From contig NZ_JAHBGC010000020.1 in assembly GCF_018390645.1 (NCBI RefSeq), positions 723,467-787,466 on the forward strand: DNA of 64,000 nucleotides, read 5' to 3'. Position numbers and translations under genes: made by a program. Under the pieces are notes generated by a model that made no database searches, had not been told where the DNA came from, and worked only from the letters and a program-made list of their open reading frames with translations. This DNA comes from Ancylobacter dichloromethanicus. GTDB lineage: Bacteria > Pseudomonadota > Alphaproteobacteria > Rhizobiales > Xanthobacteraceae. Positions within the stretch are counted from its first letter, which is position 1. Each line of letters begins with the position of its first letter. Positions 42,088-48,724 of the stretch are shown here, piece after piece.

Positions 42088-43287
42088 ATGCGCGGTTACG
42101 GCAAGCTATCGGCCCTGCAGGTGTCCCGGATCGCCGAGCCGGGCCGGTATGGTGACGGCGGCGGGCTTTGGCTGCAAGTGACCCCGGCCGGCACAAAGTC
42201 CTGGCTCTTTCGGTTCATGCTGGACGGGCGCGCCCGGCAAATGGGGCTGGGCTCGCTATCCGATGTGACACTCGCTGAAGCCCGCGAGGCAGCGCGGGGC
42301 GCCCGCCGGATGGCAAGCGAGGGCATCGACCCTATCGACGCGAGGGCGAAGCAGCGCGCGGAAGCGCGAGCGGCCCGGCTGCGTCACGTCACGTTCCGGG
42401 ATTGCGCCGAGCGATACGTGACCGCCCATGAAGCCGGCTGGCGAAACCCGAAGCACCGGGACCAGTGGCGGAACACGCTCACGTCCTATGCGGACCCGAT
42501 CGTCGGAGATCTTGCCATCGGCCAGATTGACACGGCGCTGGTGTTGAAGGTGCTCGAGCCGATTTGGCGGGTGAAGCCCGAAACCGCGTCCCGGACGCGA
42601 GGACGCATCGAGGCGGTGCTGGATTGGGCGCAGGCGCGCGGGTATCGACAAGGCGAGAACCCGGCCCGATGGCGCGGGCACCTCGACAAGCTGCTGCCGT
42701 CCAAGGCGAAGGTACGGCGGGTTGAGCATCACGGCGCCCTGCCCTTCCTTCGCGTGCCTGCCTTCGTCGCCGCGCTGCGCGCTAAGCCCTTCGTTTCGGC
42801 GAAGGCGCTGGAGTTCACCATTCTGACCGCGGCACGTACCGGCGAGGTTATCGGCGCTCGGTGGCACGAGATTGATTTGGGCGAGGCCAGTTGGACCGTG
42901 CCGGCTGAACGCATGAAGGCCGGGCGAGAGCATCGAGTGCCCCTGTCCCCGCGCACGGTCGAGATGCTGCGGTCTCTGCCGCGCGAAGATGGTGGATTCG
43001 TCTTCCCTGGCGCCAAGGCCAAGAGCGGCTTGTCGAACATGGCGATGTTGCAACTGGTTCGGGGCATGGATGGAACCGAAGGGCTGACGGTCCACGGGTT
43101 CCGATCTGCCTTCCGGGATTGGGCTTCCGAACAGACAGACTGCCCCCGCGAAGTCGCCGAGGCTGCATTGGCTCACACCATCAGCGACAAGGTAGAGGCC
43201 GCGTACCGTCGCGGCGACTTGTTCGATAAGAGGCGCCGGCTCATGGAAGACTGGGCGACATTCTGCCGATCGAGTGCGAGGGGGTAG
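42088..43287 (+). CDS. Tyrosine-recombinase integrase, P4/CP4-57 type
   Basis: 399 aa. The N-terminal DUF4102 arm-binding domain (about 1-90, YGDGGGLWLQVTPAGTKSWL, GLGSLSDVTLAEAREAARGA) is followed by a SAM-like core-binding domain and the catalytic domain with all active-site residues: R250 in LTAARTGEVIGARW, H336 and R339 in LTVHGFRSAFRDW, H363 in ALAHTISDKVE and the nucleophile Y373 in AAYRRGDLF. It would cut and join at the 14-bp core in tRNA-Ser. It is the first gene of the element, reading inward from the left attachment site, and appears intact. Confidence 0.95.
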   Translation: MRGYGKLSALQVSRIAEPGRYGDGGGLWLQVTPAGTKSWLFRFMLDGRARQMGLGSLSDVTLAEAREAARGARRMASEGIDPIDARAKQRAEARAARLRHVTFRDCAERYVTAHEAGWRNPKHRDQWRNTLTSYADPIVGDLAIGQIDTALVLKVLEPIWRVKPETASRTRGRIEAVLDWAQARGYRQGENPARWRGHLDKLLPSKAKVRRVEHHGALPFLRVPAFVAALRAKPFVSAKALEFTILTAARTGEVIGARWHEIDLGEASWTVPAERMKAGREHRVPLSPRTVEMLRSLPREDGGFVFPGAKAKSGLSNMAMLQLVRGMDGTEGLTVHGFRSAFRDWASEQTDCPREVAEAALAHTISDKVEAAYRRGDLFDKRRRLMEDWATFCRSSARG

Positions 43288-43295
43288 AGGGTCGC

Positions 43296-43868
43296 ATGCC
43301 GCTTACAGAATCCCCTTTTGGCGCAAGTGGCTGGATGCTGAGTTTTTCGGCATCCAGCAAAAGTGAGCTAGGTCGCTGGTTCCCAATGCTGGACCTTGCG
43401 GTGATCGAGCGAGAGGCCGGATTCTATCTCATCCTCAGGAACGCCAGCAGTGAACACCCTTCTCCCCAGGCAGCGAGGAAGCGCATAGAGTCGCTTCGCC
43501 GACGATGCTTTGATCTGTTTAGTGACCTGCAGGCGGGGGCGCTTGGTCCGCTTCGCGGTGTAATAGATCAAGCTGCTCCACCCGGCTGTCGGTCCTCGAC
43601 GACGCATGCACTCGCGGAAATGACGCAGGCCTTGGCCACGGCAGAAAACCGCATTCCCCTGGGGCGTCGCCGACATCCGCATCATTCACTGGTGCTCAAT
43701 CTCGCCGCCATTTTACGGGACAAGGGGCTCGACGCTGCGCCCAAAGGAGGCTCGCCCCTATGTCGGCTCGTCGAGATCGTGCTGGCAAGCGTTGGGGAAC
43801 TTGAAGCTGTTGCGAACCGTTCCGATGCGGTTCTGAAGATTGTCCGAGGCGCCTACGGCCTGAGATAG
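43296..43868 (+). CDS. Hypothetical protein of the element, 190 aa
   Basis: Starts eight bases after the integrase stop, with GAGGG upstream, so probably co-expressed. The sequence has SGWMLSFSASSKSELGRWFP near its N-terminus, a basic helix AARKRIESLRRRCFDLFSDL, and LNLAAILRDKGLDAAPKGGS towards the C-terminus. It is mixed alpha, soluble, without signal or TM segment. I do not recognise the family. Position next to an integrase and upstream of an AlpA-like gene would suit a recombination-control or regulatory role, but nothing in the sequence proves it. Confidence 0.65.
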   Translation: MPLTESPFGASGWMLSFSASSKSELGRWFPMLDLAVIEREAGFYLILRNASSEHPSPQAARKRIESLRRRCFDLFSDLQAGALGPLRGVIDQAAPPGCRSSTTHALAEMTQALATAENRIPLGRRRHPHHSLVLNLAAILRDKGLDAAPKGGSPLCRLVEIVLASVGELEAVANRSDAVLKIVRGAYGLR

Positions 43869-43986
43869 ACAATTCCCACTGGGACTGAGGCTGCATTGTC
43901 TATCGGGACTTGATGCGCAAAGAAAATCCCTGCGTATAGTCCGTAGCCATCCGCAAACGCCGCGCCACCGCGCGGCACGATTCAGG

Positions 43987-44199
43987 ATGGCACGAATGCT
44001 GAAGTTACTGCGCCTTGACGACGTTAAGGCCGCGACAGGCTTGGGGCGATCTTCACTCTACGACCTGATGGCGCGCGGGGAGTTTCCGCGCCCGGTCCCT
44101 CTTACAGCCAAGGCGCGCGGCTGGCTCGAAAGCGAAGTTCGCGCCTGGCAGGAGGCGCGGATCGCCAGTCGCGACCAGCACCCCAAAAAGGCTGCCTGA
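43987..44199 (+). CDS. AlpA-family DNA-binding regulator
   Basis: 70 aa. MLKLLRLDDVKAATGLGRSS then LYDLMARGEFPRPVPLTAKA and RGWLESEVRAWQEARI is the MerR-like/AlpA winged helix typical of P4-like integrative elements, where AlpA acts as excisionase activator or early-gene switch. It begins a run of closely spaced genes: the next ORF starts 4 bases after its stop. The 118-bp gap before it should hold the early promoter. Confidence 0.88.
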   Translation: MARMLKLLRLDDVKAATGLGRSSLYDLMARGEFPRPVPLTAKARGWLESEVRAWQEARIASRDQHPKKAA

Positions 44200-44202
44200 C
44201 GG

Positions 44203-44355
44203 ATGGCCGATAAAGAGAAACCCGCTGCCATGGGCGTGGCGAGCGGGCTTCGGAATAGCGATCAGCTTGGCAGCGCGATCAAGTCCGAAGATACCCCGAA
44301 CCGCTTACAGTTCCAAGGGAATGTTTGCCCCCTGCGCGTGGGAGTGGCGAACTAA
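44203..44355 (+). CDS. Small hypothetical protein in the early operon, 50 aa
   Basis: ATG 44203 follows the AlpA-like stop by three bases, and its TAA overlaps the ATG of the next gene (TAATG). The protein starts MADKEKPAAMGVASGLRNSD and continues QLGSAIKSEDTPNRLQF. It has no Shine-Dalgarno of its own, so translation would depend on coupling. Function unknown; supported by the end-to-start coupling on both sides. Confidence 0.5.
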   Translation: MADKEKPAAMGVASGLRNSDQLGSAIKSEDTPNRLQFQGNVCPLRVGVAN

Positions 44356-44591
44356 TGGGTGTGGTTGTTGACTTCCCAAAACGCGATCGAGCCGTGTTGT
44401 CGGATGGTGTCGTGCAAGGCGGTAAGCACTCGGGCAGGCGGGTCTATCTCATCGAGTACTTCGATGGTGAGGGGCGGGGCTGCGTTGTTTGGGATGGATT
44501 GTCCCATGCAACTGCGCTGACGGCTCTTGACGCATGGCGCCGTTGCGGCGTGCCCGTAACTGATCGGGTGCGTCAGGCTGTAGCCGAATGA
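44355..44591 (+). CDS. Small hypothetical protein in the early operon, 78 aa
   Basis: Starts MGVVVDFPKRDRAVLSDGVV and continues SGRRVYLIEYFDGEGRGCVV and WDGLSHATALTALDAWRRCG. The YLIEYFDGEGRGCVVWDG core is beta-rich and the C-terminus helical. The start codon overlaps the upstream TAA, and its TGA overlaps the ATG of the HTH protein gene (ATGA), so it is part of a translationally coupled cassette. Unknown family; small early proteins in this place often modulate replication or host functions. Confidence 0.65.
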   Translation: MGVVVDFPKRDRAVLSDGVVQGGKHSGRRVYLIEYFDGEGRGCVVWDGLSHATALTALDAWRRCGVPVTDRVRQAVAE

Positions 44592-45550
44592 GTAGCGAAG
44601 CGACAACATGGGCGCTTGCGCAGAAGGCGGGCAACGCAAGCGCGAAGGCCGCTCTTCTCGCCCTCGCTGGCTATGCGGACGAGCATGGTCGCTGCTGGCC
44701 CTCACTCCAGCGATTGGCCGACAATAGCGAGCAGTCGCGCAAAACGATCTGGCGCCAGTTGCGACACCTCGAGGCGATAGGCCTAATCGATATATTCACC
44801 AGGGCGCGGGAGAACGGTTCAAACACGACCTGCGAATATCAGCTGAAGGGCTTCAGCAGCGCCACCGTTTTGGCCGCGCTTCGACGCGCTCCTGCGGTGG
44901 GCTTGGGCCATGGTCATTCTGACCACGCCAAGCATGGTCAGAATGACATGGGGCCGGTGTCACTGGTGACACCACCAGAAACCTCACTTGAAGTAGAGGT
45001 TACCCCCATATCCCCCAAGGGGGCGGAGGGTGAGGGGACTTCGAAGGGATGGGAGGAGGATGCGGCCTATCTGGCCTTCCTCGCCGAGTACGGCCCCTCC
45101 CAGGCCTGGCCGAAGCACCGCGGGCATCGCCAGTGGCTCAAGCTGACCGAGGGCGAGCGCAAGGCCGCTGTGGCAGCGATCCCGGCCTATCGGGCGATCT
45201 GCGCCAAGGAGCGGCGCAAGATGACCGATCCATCGGCCTATCTGCGCGGAACGTTCAAGAACTTCACCGTCCGGCTCAAGCCGAGGGCGCCTGAGAGCGA
45301 GGCTGTCCAAGCCCTGCGCCGGGCGCTGGCGACGAACTTCGCCGGCGGCGTGATGGTCGAGCTCGGCTCGGCTCAATGGGCGGCATGGGAAACCGTTGCG
45401 AAGGAAGCGCAGTTGCCGCTGCGCGCCATCGCCTATTCCGCCCGCCCCTTCGCTGGACGGCCCCACCCGGTGACAGGCCGCTACATGCCCAGCGAGTGGC
45501 CACCGAGCCGTGACGGGCCGGATTGCAAGCAGAGGGCGGCGGGCGATTGA
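44588..45550 (+). CDS. Helix-turn-helix replication-type protein of the element
   Basis: 320 aa. Residues about 1-95 form a winged helix of the HTH_36 kind: SAKAALLALAGYADEHGRCW, PSLQRLADNSEQSRKTIWRQ, LRHLEAIGLIDIFTRARENG. This domain is found in phage replication initiators (lambda O and primosomal DnaT-like proteins). The C-terminal half (EEDAAYLAFLAEYGPSQAWP, DPSAYLRGTFKNFTVRL) resembles the C-terminal part of phage replication proteins of Hyphomicrobiales prophages. ATGA overlap with the previous gene. A probable role is origin binding and helicase loading for the element; no helicase or primase gene is present, so host factors would be needed. Confidence 0.75.
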   Translation: MSSEATTWALAQKAGNASAKAALLALAGYADEHGRCWPSLQRLADNSEQSRKTIWRQLRHLEAIGLIDIFTRARENGSNTTCEYQLKGFSSATVLAALRRAPAVGLGHGHSDHAKHGQNDMGPVSLVTPPETSLEVEVTPISPKGAEGEGTSKGWEEDAAYLAFLAEYGPSQAWPKHRGHRQWLKLTEGERKAAVAAIPAYRAICAKERRKMTDPSAYLRGTFKNFTVRLKPRAPESEAVQALRRALATNFAGGVMVELGSAQWAAWETVAKEAQLPLRAIAYSARPFAGRPHPVTGRYMPSEWPPSRDGPDCKQRAAGD

Positions 45551-45570
45551 CGCGCTGATCGCCGGCGCAC

Positions 45571-45612
45571 CCTCCCCCCGGGGGGGAGGATCGAGCCGAA
45601 AACGGCCTCGAT
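45571..45612 (+). terminator. Two hairpins ending the early operon
   Basis: CCTCCCCCC runs straight into GGGGGGGAGG (45571-45589), a loopless palindrome; then TCGAG-CCG, loop AAAA, CGG-C-CTCGA (45591-45612). They lie 20 bp after the replication-type gene and before the structural genes, so they probably separate early from late transcription. No T-tract directly follows. Confidence 0.45.
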
Positions 45613-45676
45613 TGAAGACCGGCGCCGTTCAAAAACTCGCATTTTTGCAGATTAACGTTCTGAGAAGGCAATCTGC

Positions 45677-45889
45677 ATGAGCCATTCCGCTGCCGCTGAG
45701 AGACAAAGACGCTACCGCGCGCGAGCTAAACGCCACACTGCGGTGCTTCAAGTGGCGGTTGATCTAGGGCCGCTCGCGGATGCGCTGGTGTCGGAAGGTC
45801 TTCTAGGCGAGTGGGATGCAGAAGACCGTGCGCGAATAGCCGAGGCGCTGGCGAAATTGGTGACCCTATGGGTGAAGCGTTACGCATAA
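45677..45889 (+). CDS. Small hypothetical protein, 70 aa
   Basis: Starts MSHSAAAERQRRYRARAKRH, a strongly basic N-terminus likely to bind nucleic acid, followed by the helical segments QVAVDLGPLADALVSEGLLG and EDRARIAEALAKLVTLWVKR. AERQRRYRAR is a motif seen at the beginning of small phage-encoded proteins of Hyphomicrobiales. It lies directly before the capsid gene; a terminase-small-subunit-like or scaffold function is conceivable but unsupported. Confidence 0.6.
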   Translation: MSHSAAAERQRRYRARAKRHTAVLQVAVDLGPLADALVSEGLLGEWDAEDRARIAEALAKLVTLWVKRYA

Positions 45890-45949
45890 CGCTTTTCAGC
45901 AAAGCTCTGTGCTAGTTCTGGTGCAAATCATTACTGGGAGCGGTTCCGA

Positions 45950-47041
45950 ATGAACCACATGGAAATCAGCCGGGCATACGAATCGAACCTACGGGCGCGA
46001 GATTTCATCCGATGGGTGATGGCCGAGGGCAGCGCCGAAACGCCCGGCGAGGCGCGCGAGATATTCGCCGCGCGCTATCCGAACTCCAAGAACCTGGGCC
46101 TCATCACCCGCGACGCGGTGCCGGCCGCATCGAGCGGCGGCAGCACGTGGGGTCAGCAGCTTGTCGGCATCAACGTGCTGGTGAGCGAATATGTGAGCGT
46201 GATCCGGCCGCGCACCGTGCTGGGCCGCATTCAGGGCTATCGCAAGGTGCCTTTCGAGGTGCGCTATCCCATCGCAACAGCCGGCGTGCCGGCGGCGTGG
46301 GTGGAAGAGGGCGGCGCCATCGCGGTGCGCGCCATGGCCTTTTCCGAAGGCACCATGCAGCGGTCCAAGATCGGCGGCATCGTCGTGCTCACCGACGAAA
46401 TCGTGCGGTCTTTCGCGCCGGACGCCGAAGCTCTTGTCGAACAGGACATCACCGCCGGCATCGTCGAGTTCTCGGACGGCCAGTTTCTCGACCCGACGCA
46501 TGCCGGCAGCGGCAACGTCTCGCCCGCCTCGATCACCTATGACGCCCCGAGCATCACGGCGAGCGGCGACGATGCGGACGCGGTGGCAAGCGACCTGAAA
46601 CGCCTTCTCGACCTCATCACCACGGACATGGCTGCGCCGTACATCATCATGTCGCGGCGCTCGGCGACGCATATCGCCAGCCTGGACAATCCCCGATGGG
46701 GCAACATCACCATGGGGCCGAACGGCGGCGCGATCTGGGGCATCCCGGTGCTGACCACGATCGAGATGGCGAAGGACGGCGAGAGCCCGGAGGGCAACAT
46801 CATCGTGGCGCTGGACGCGGCCGAGCTTCAGGTGGCGGACGATGGCGCCGAGGCGACCGTCTCCCGCGAGGCGTCGCTGCAGATGCTCGACAATCCGACC
46901 GGCAACTCTGTCGACCCGACCGCCACGACCGTGGTGAGCCTATTTCAAACCAACTGCATCGGCGTGATGGTCATCCGCTTCCTGCGGTGGCAGATGCGCC
47001 GCGCCGGCGCCGTCGCCTACATCGCCGGGGTGCCCTACTGA
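45950..47041 (+). CDS. Major capsid protein, HK97 fold
   Basis: 363 aa from ATG 45950, with GGGAG nine bases upstream. Phage_capsid-type features: an N-arm of about 65 residues, LVGINVLVSEYVSVIRPRTV, PIATAGVPAAWVEEGGAIAV, KIGGIVVLTDEIVRSFAPDA (the spine helix and P-domain), AAPYIIMSRRSATHIASLDN, GAIWGIPVLTTIEMAKDGES and a final loop FLRWQMRRAGAVAYIAGVPY. The N-terminal scaffold (delta) region of HK97 capsids is much reduced. The protein would assemble icosahedral shells in the host cytoplasm. Its stop overlaps the protease start (TGATG). Confidence 0.9.
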   Translation: MNHMEISRAYESNLRARDFIRWVMAEGSAETPGEAREIFAARYPNSKNLGLITRDAVPAASSGGSTWGQQLVGINVLVSEYVSVIRPRTVLGRIQGYRKVPFEVRYPIATAGVPAAWVEEGGAIAVRAMAFSEGTMQRSKIGGIVVLTDEIVRSFAPDAEALVEQDITAGIVEFSDGQFLDPTHAGSGNVSPASITYDAPSITASGDDADAVASDLKRLLDLITTDMAAPYIIMSRRSATHIASLDNPRWGNITMGPNGGAIWGIPVLTTIEMAKDGESPEGNIIVALDAAELQVADDGAEATVSREASLQMLDNPTGNSVDPTATTVVSLFQTNCIGVMVIRFLRWQMRRAGAVAYIAGVPY

Positions 47042-47598
47042 TGGACCGGGCGGCGCGCATCGTGCGGATGGAATCGCGCCTGATCGTGCGGGACGTGCGC
47101 GAGGACATGCGGGAGATCGAGGGGCTCGCCACGGCCGGCGTCCTCGACCGCGTCGGCGACATCATCGAGCCGCGCGGCGTCCGGGTGAAAAACCCCATCC
47201 CCCTGTTGTGGCAGCACGATCACGCGAAGCCGGTGGGCACCGCGTCCCTGATGGCGCCGACCAAGGACGGGGTGCGGTTCAAGGCCAAGCTGCCGCTCGT
47301 GAAGAACCCCGGCCTGTTGCAGGACCGGGTGAACGAGGCATGGGACAGCATCAAGGCCGGCATTATCAAGGGCGTGTCCATTGGTTTCCGCCCGGTGCCG
47401 GGCAAGGTCGAGGCCATCGTGAACGGCGGCATGCGGTTCCTGGAGGTGGAAGTTTTCGAACTTTCGCTTGTGACCGTGCCGGCGATGCCGCTCGCCGAAA
47501 TCGACGTGGTGCGCGGCGTGCGGGTGGTGAAGCTCGCCGACCCGGGCCGTGGCCGCGTGGTGATGCTCAACAAACCTCTCAGACACAAGAACGCATGA
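47041..47598 (+). CDS. HK97-family prohead protease
   Basis: 185 aa from ATG 47041. The S78/U35 protease signature is complete: GLATAGVLDRVGDIIEPRGV, the catalytic His in PIPLLWQHDHAKPVGTA, the nucleophilic Ser in IIKGVSIGFRPVP and FELSLVTVPAMPLAEIDVV. It would cleave capsid N-terminal segments during maturation. In most HK97-like phages the protease lies upstream of the capsid gene; here it is downstream and its start overlaps the capsid stop, so the two are made in step from one mRNA. Confidence 0.9.
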   Translation: MDRAARIVRMESRLIVRDVREDMREIEGLATAGVLDRVGDIIEPRGVRVKNPIPLLWQHDHAKPVGTASLMAPTKDGVRFKAKLPLVKNPGLLQDRVNEAWDSIKAGIIKGVSIGFRPVPGKVEAIVNGGMRFLEVEVFELSLVTVPAMPLAEIDVVRGVRVVKLADPGRGRVVMLNKPLRHKNA

Positions 47599-47631
47599 CG
47601 GTGGCCGCGTTGGGTACATCATCGTCAGCGA

Positions 47632-47667
47632 GGCGGCCCGGCTTATCGGGTCCTCAGCCGGGCCGCC
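47632..47667 (+). terminator. Hairpin after the capsid-protease pair
   Basis: GGCGGCCCGGCT (47632-47643), a 12-base loop, AGCCGGGCCGCC (47656-47667): perfect 12-bp arms, 33 bp after the protease stop. No T-tract, so it may be a partial terminator or processing site limiting read-through into the tail genes. Confidence 0.5.
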
Positions 47668-47771
47668 GCCGGTCTTCCTGTCGCCGGGGGGGGTGGCGTC
47701 AAAAACCTGCCCTGCCTCAGTACCGGCGTCCCCATAAAACAAACGCGCGTGCATAATTGAGGACATTTTGT

Positions 47772-47846
47772 TGGCGGGGGGGAGATGGGATCGAAAACCC
47801 GTCCTGACCGGCCACCGGTGCCGTCCTGACGCTTGGCTAAACCGGT
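47772..47846 (-). other. tRNA-like sequence, 75 nt, inside the element
   Basis: Read on the minus strand: TAGCCAAGCGTCAGGACGGC resembles a D-arm (GCC/GGC stem), ACCGGTGGCCGGT resembles an anticodon arm, GGGTTTTCGATCCC resembles a T-arm with two extra T, and the end is CCCCCCCGCCA with CCA. Total length of 75 nt is that of a tRNA. The 5' end does not pair with the 3' acceptor run of C, so it is not a normal functional tRNA. It may be a decayed tRNA, a tRNA mimic or coincidence. Confidence 0.25.
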
Positions 47847-47862
47847 AGAAAAAAGGTTTCAC

Positions 47863-47940
47863 ATGGCACTGATCGCGAAAATGAAGGTCGAAAGGCTATC
47901 CGGCCTCGAAAAGGGGAAGTCGCATGCAGGACTATGTTGA
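47863..47940 (+). CDS. Possible 25-residue leader ORF overlapping the next gene
   Basis: ATG 47863 has AAGG six bases upstream. The peptide starts MALIAKMKVERLSGLEKGKS and ends at TGA 47940, 17 bases inside the next gene, whose own ATG 47924 also has a fair AAGGGGAAG site. It could be a coupling leader or the first part of a product made by frameshifting into the 47924 frame. Weak evidence. Confidence 0.3.
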   Translation: MALIAKMKVERLSGLEKGKSHAGLC

Positions 47941-48325
47941 CGCCGTGTTCGACGGCACCAGGCAGCGGATGGGCATCCCTCGTTCGGTGCTTGGCAACTT
48001 GGATGCCGAGATCGGCGGGTCGGCCTTCGCAGCGCTGCGCCGGTTCGTGGAGGGACAGTGGTCGCGCCGTGATGTCGAGATCACCTTGGAATATGCGACA
48101 CTGACGCCCGGCGAGGTGAAATGGATCCTCAACATGCAAGGGGCTATCGCCGGGCACCGCCCGCCGCGCGTTGGCCGCTCCGCTGTTGCGATCCTCCTGG
48201 ATGAGAAGCCCATCGCGCCCTATGCGGAACTCGCCGCCCTGATCATTGAGGCGGCGCTATACGGCATAGCCCCCGCCGTAGCTGTGTTCGACGAGGGTGC
48301 CGGGGATGGCAAAGAAGCCGCGTGA
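47924..48325 (+). CDS. Hypothetical phage-type protein, 133 aa
   Basis: Starts MQDYVDAVFDGTRQRMGIPR, then GNLDAEIGGSAFAALRRFVE, a beta/helix part EGQWSRRDVEITLEYATLTP and a hydrophobic C-terminal helix ELAALIIEAALYGIAPAVAV. It overlaps the start of the following gp10-like gene. The order (unknown, gp10-like, tape measure) and size suggest a neck or tail-assembly protein, perhaps a tail assembly chaperone analogue, but no motif proves this. Confidence 0.6.
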   Translation: MQDYVDAVFDGTRQRMGIPRSVLGNLDAEIGGSAFAALRRFVEGQWSRRDVEITLEYATLTPGEVKWILNMQGAIAGHRPPRVGRSAVAILLDEKPIAPYAELAALIIEAALYGIAPAVAVFDEGAGDGKEAA

Positions 48326-48722
48326 CCTCGAACGGCTGCGCCGCCGGCTGAAGGCGATTCCTGCGGCGGTGCGCAAGGAGGTGTTTACGGCTCTGGACAA
48401 AAGCGCTGACGAAATGGTTGCCTTGGCCAAGGTTCTGGTGCCTGAAGAGACCGGCGCTTTGAAAAGTACAATCCGCAAGTCGCCAAGAGTGGCGGATTTC
48501 GCGATTGACATAGAAGCTGGCGGCGAGGCGACGACGAAACCTGTGAGGGACGGTGCCAGCGCGACATACGACTATGCGTTAGGCGTCGAATACGGCACCC
48601 TTGCCGGCAAGAGACCCGCTCAGCCGTTCTTCTATGTGTCGTACCGAGCAAACCGCAAGAAAGTCCGCCCCCGCACTCGCAGGGCTATCACGAAGGCGAT
48701 CAAGGCAACGAAAAAGGGCTGA
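48306..48722 (+). CDS. HK97 gp10-like head-tail or tail-completion protein
   Basis: 138 aa from ATG 48306. It starts MAKKPRDLERLRRRLKAIPA and has AVRKEVFTALDKSADEMVAL, the family core AKVLVPEETGALKSTIRKSP, and the characteristic EYGTLAGKRPAQPFFYVSYR followed by a basic C-terminus. HK97 gp10-family proteins join head and tail or complete the tail tube. The region MVALAKVLVPEETGALKSTI matches the xAxxxxPxxTGxLxxSI family signature. The next gene starts two bases after its stop. Confidence 0.85.
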   Translation: MAKKPRDLERLRRRLKAIPAAVRKEVFTALDKSADEMVALAKVLVPEETGALKSTIRKSPRVADFAIDIEAGGEATTKPVRDGASATYDYALGVEYGTLAGKRPAQPFFYVSYRANRKKVRPRTRRAITKAIKATKKG

Positions 48723-48724
48723 TC

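Noticed and set aside
47772..47846. Annotating the tRNA-like sequence as a tRNA gene
   Set aside because: Acceptor stem does not pair and the T-loop is too long; kept only as a low-confidence feature and finding.
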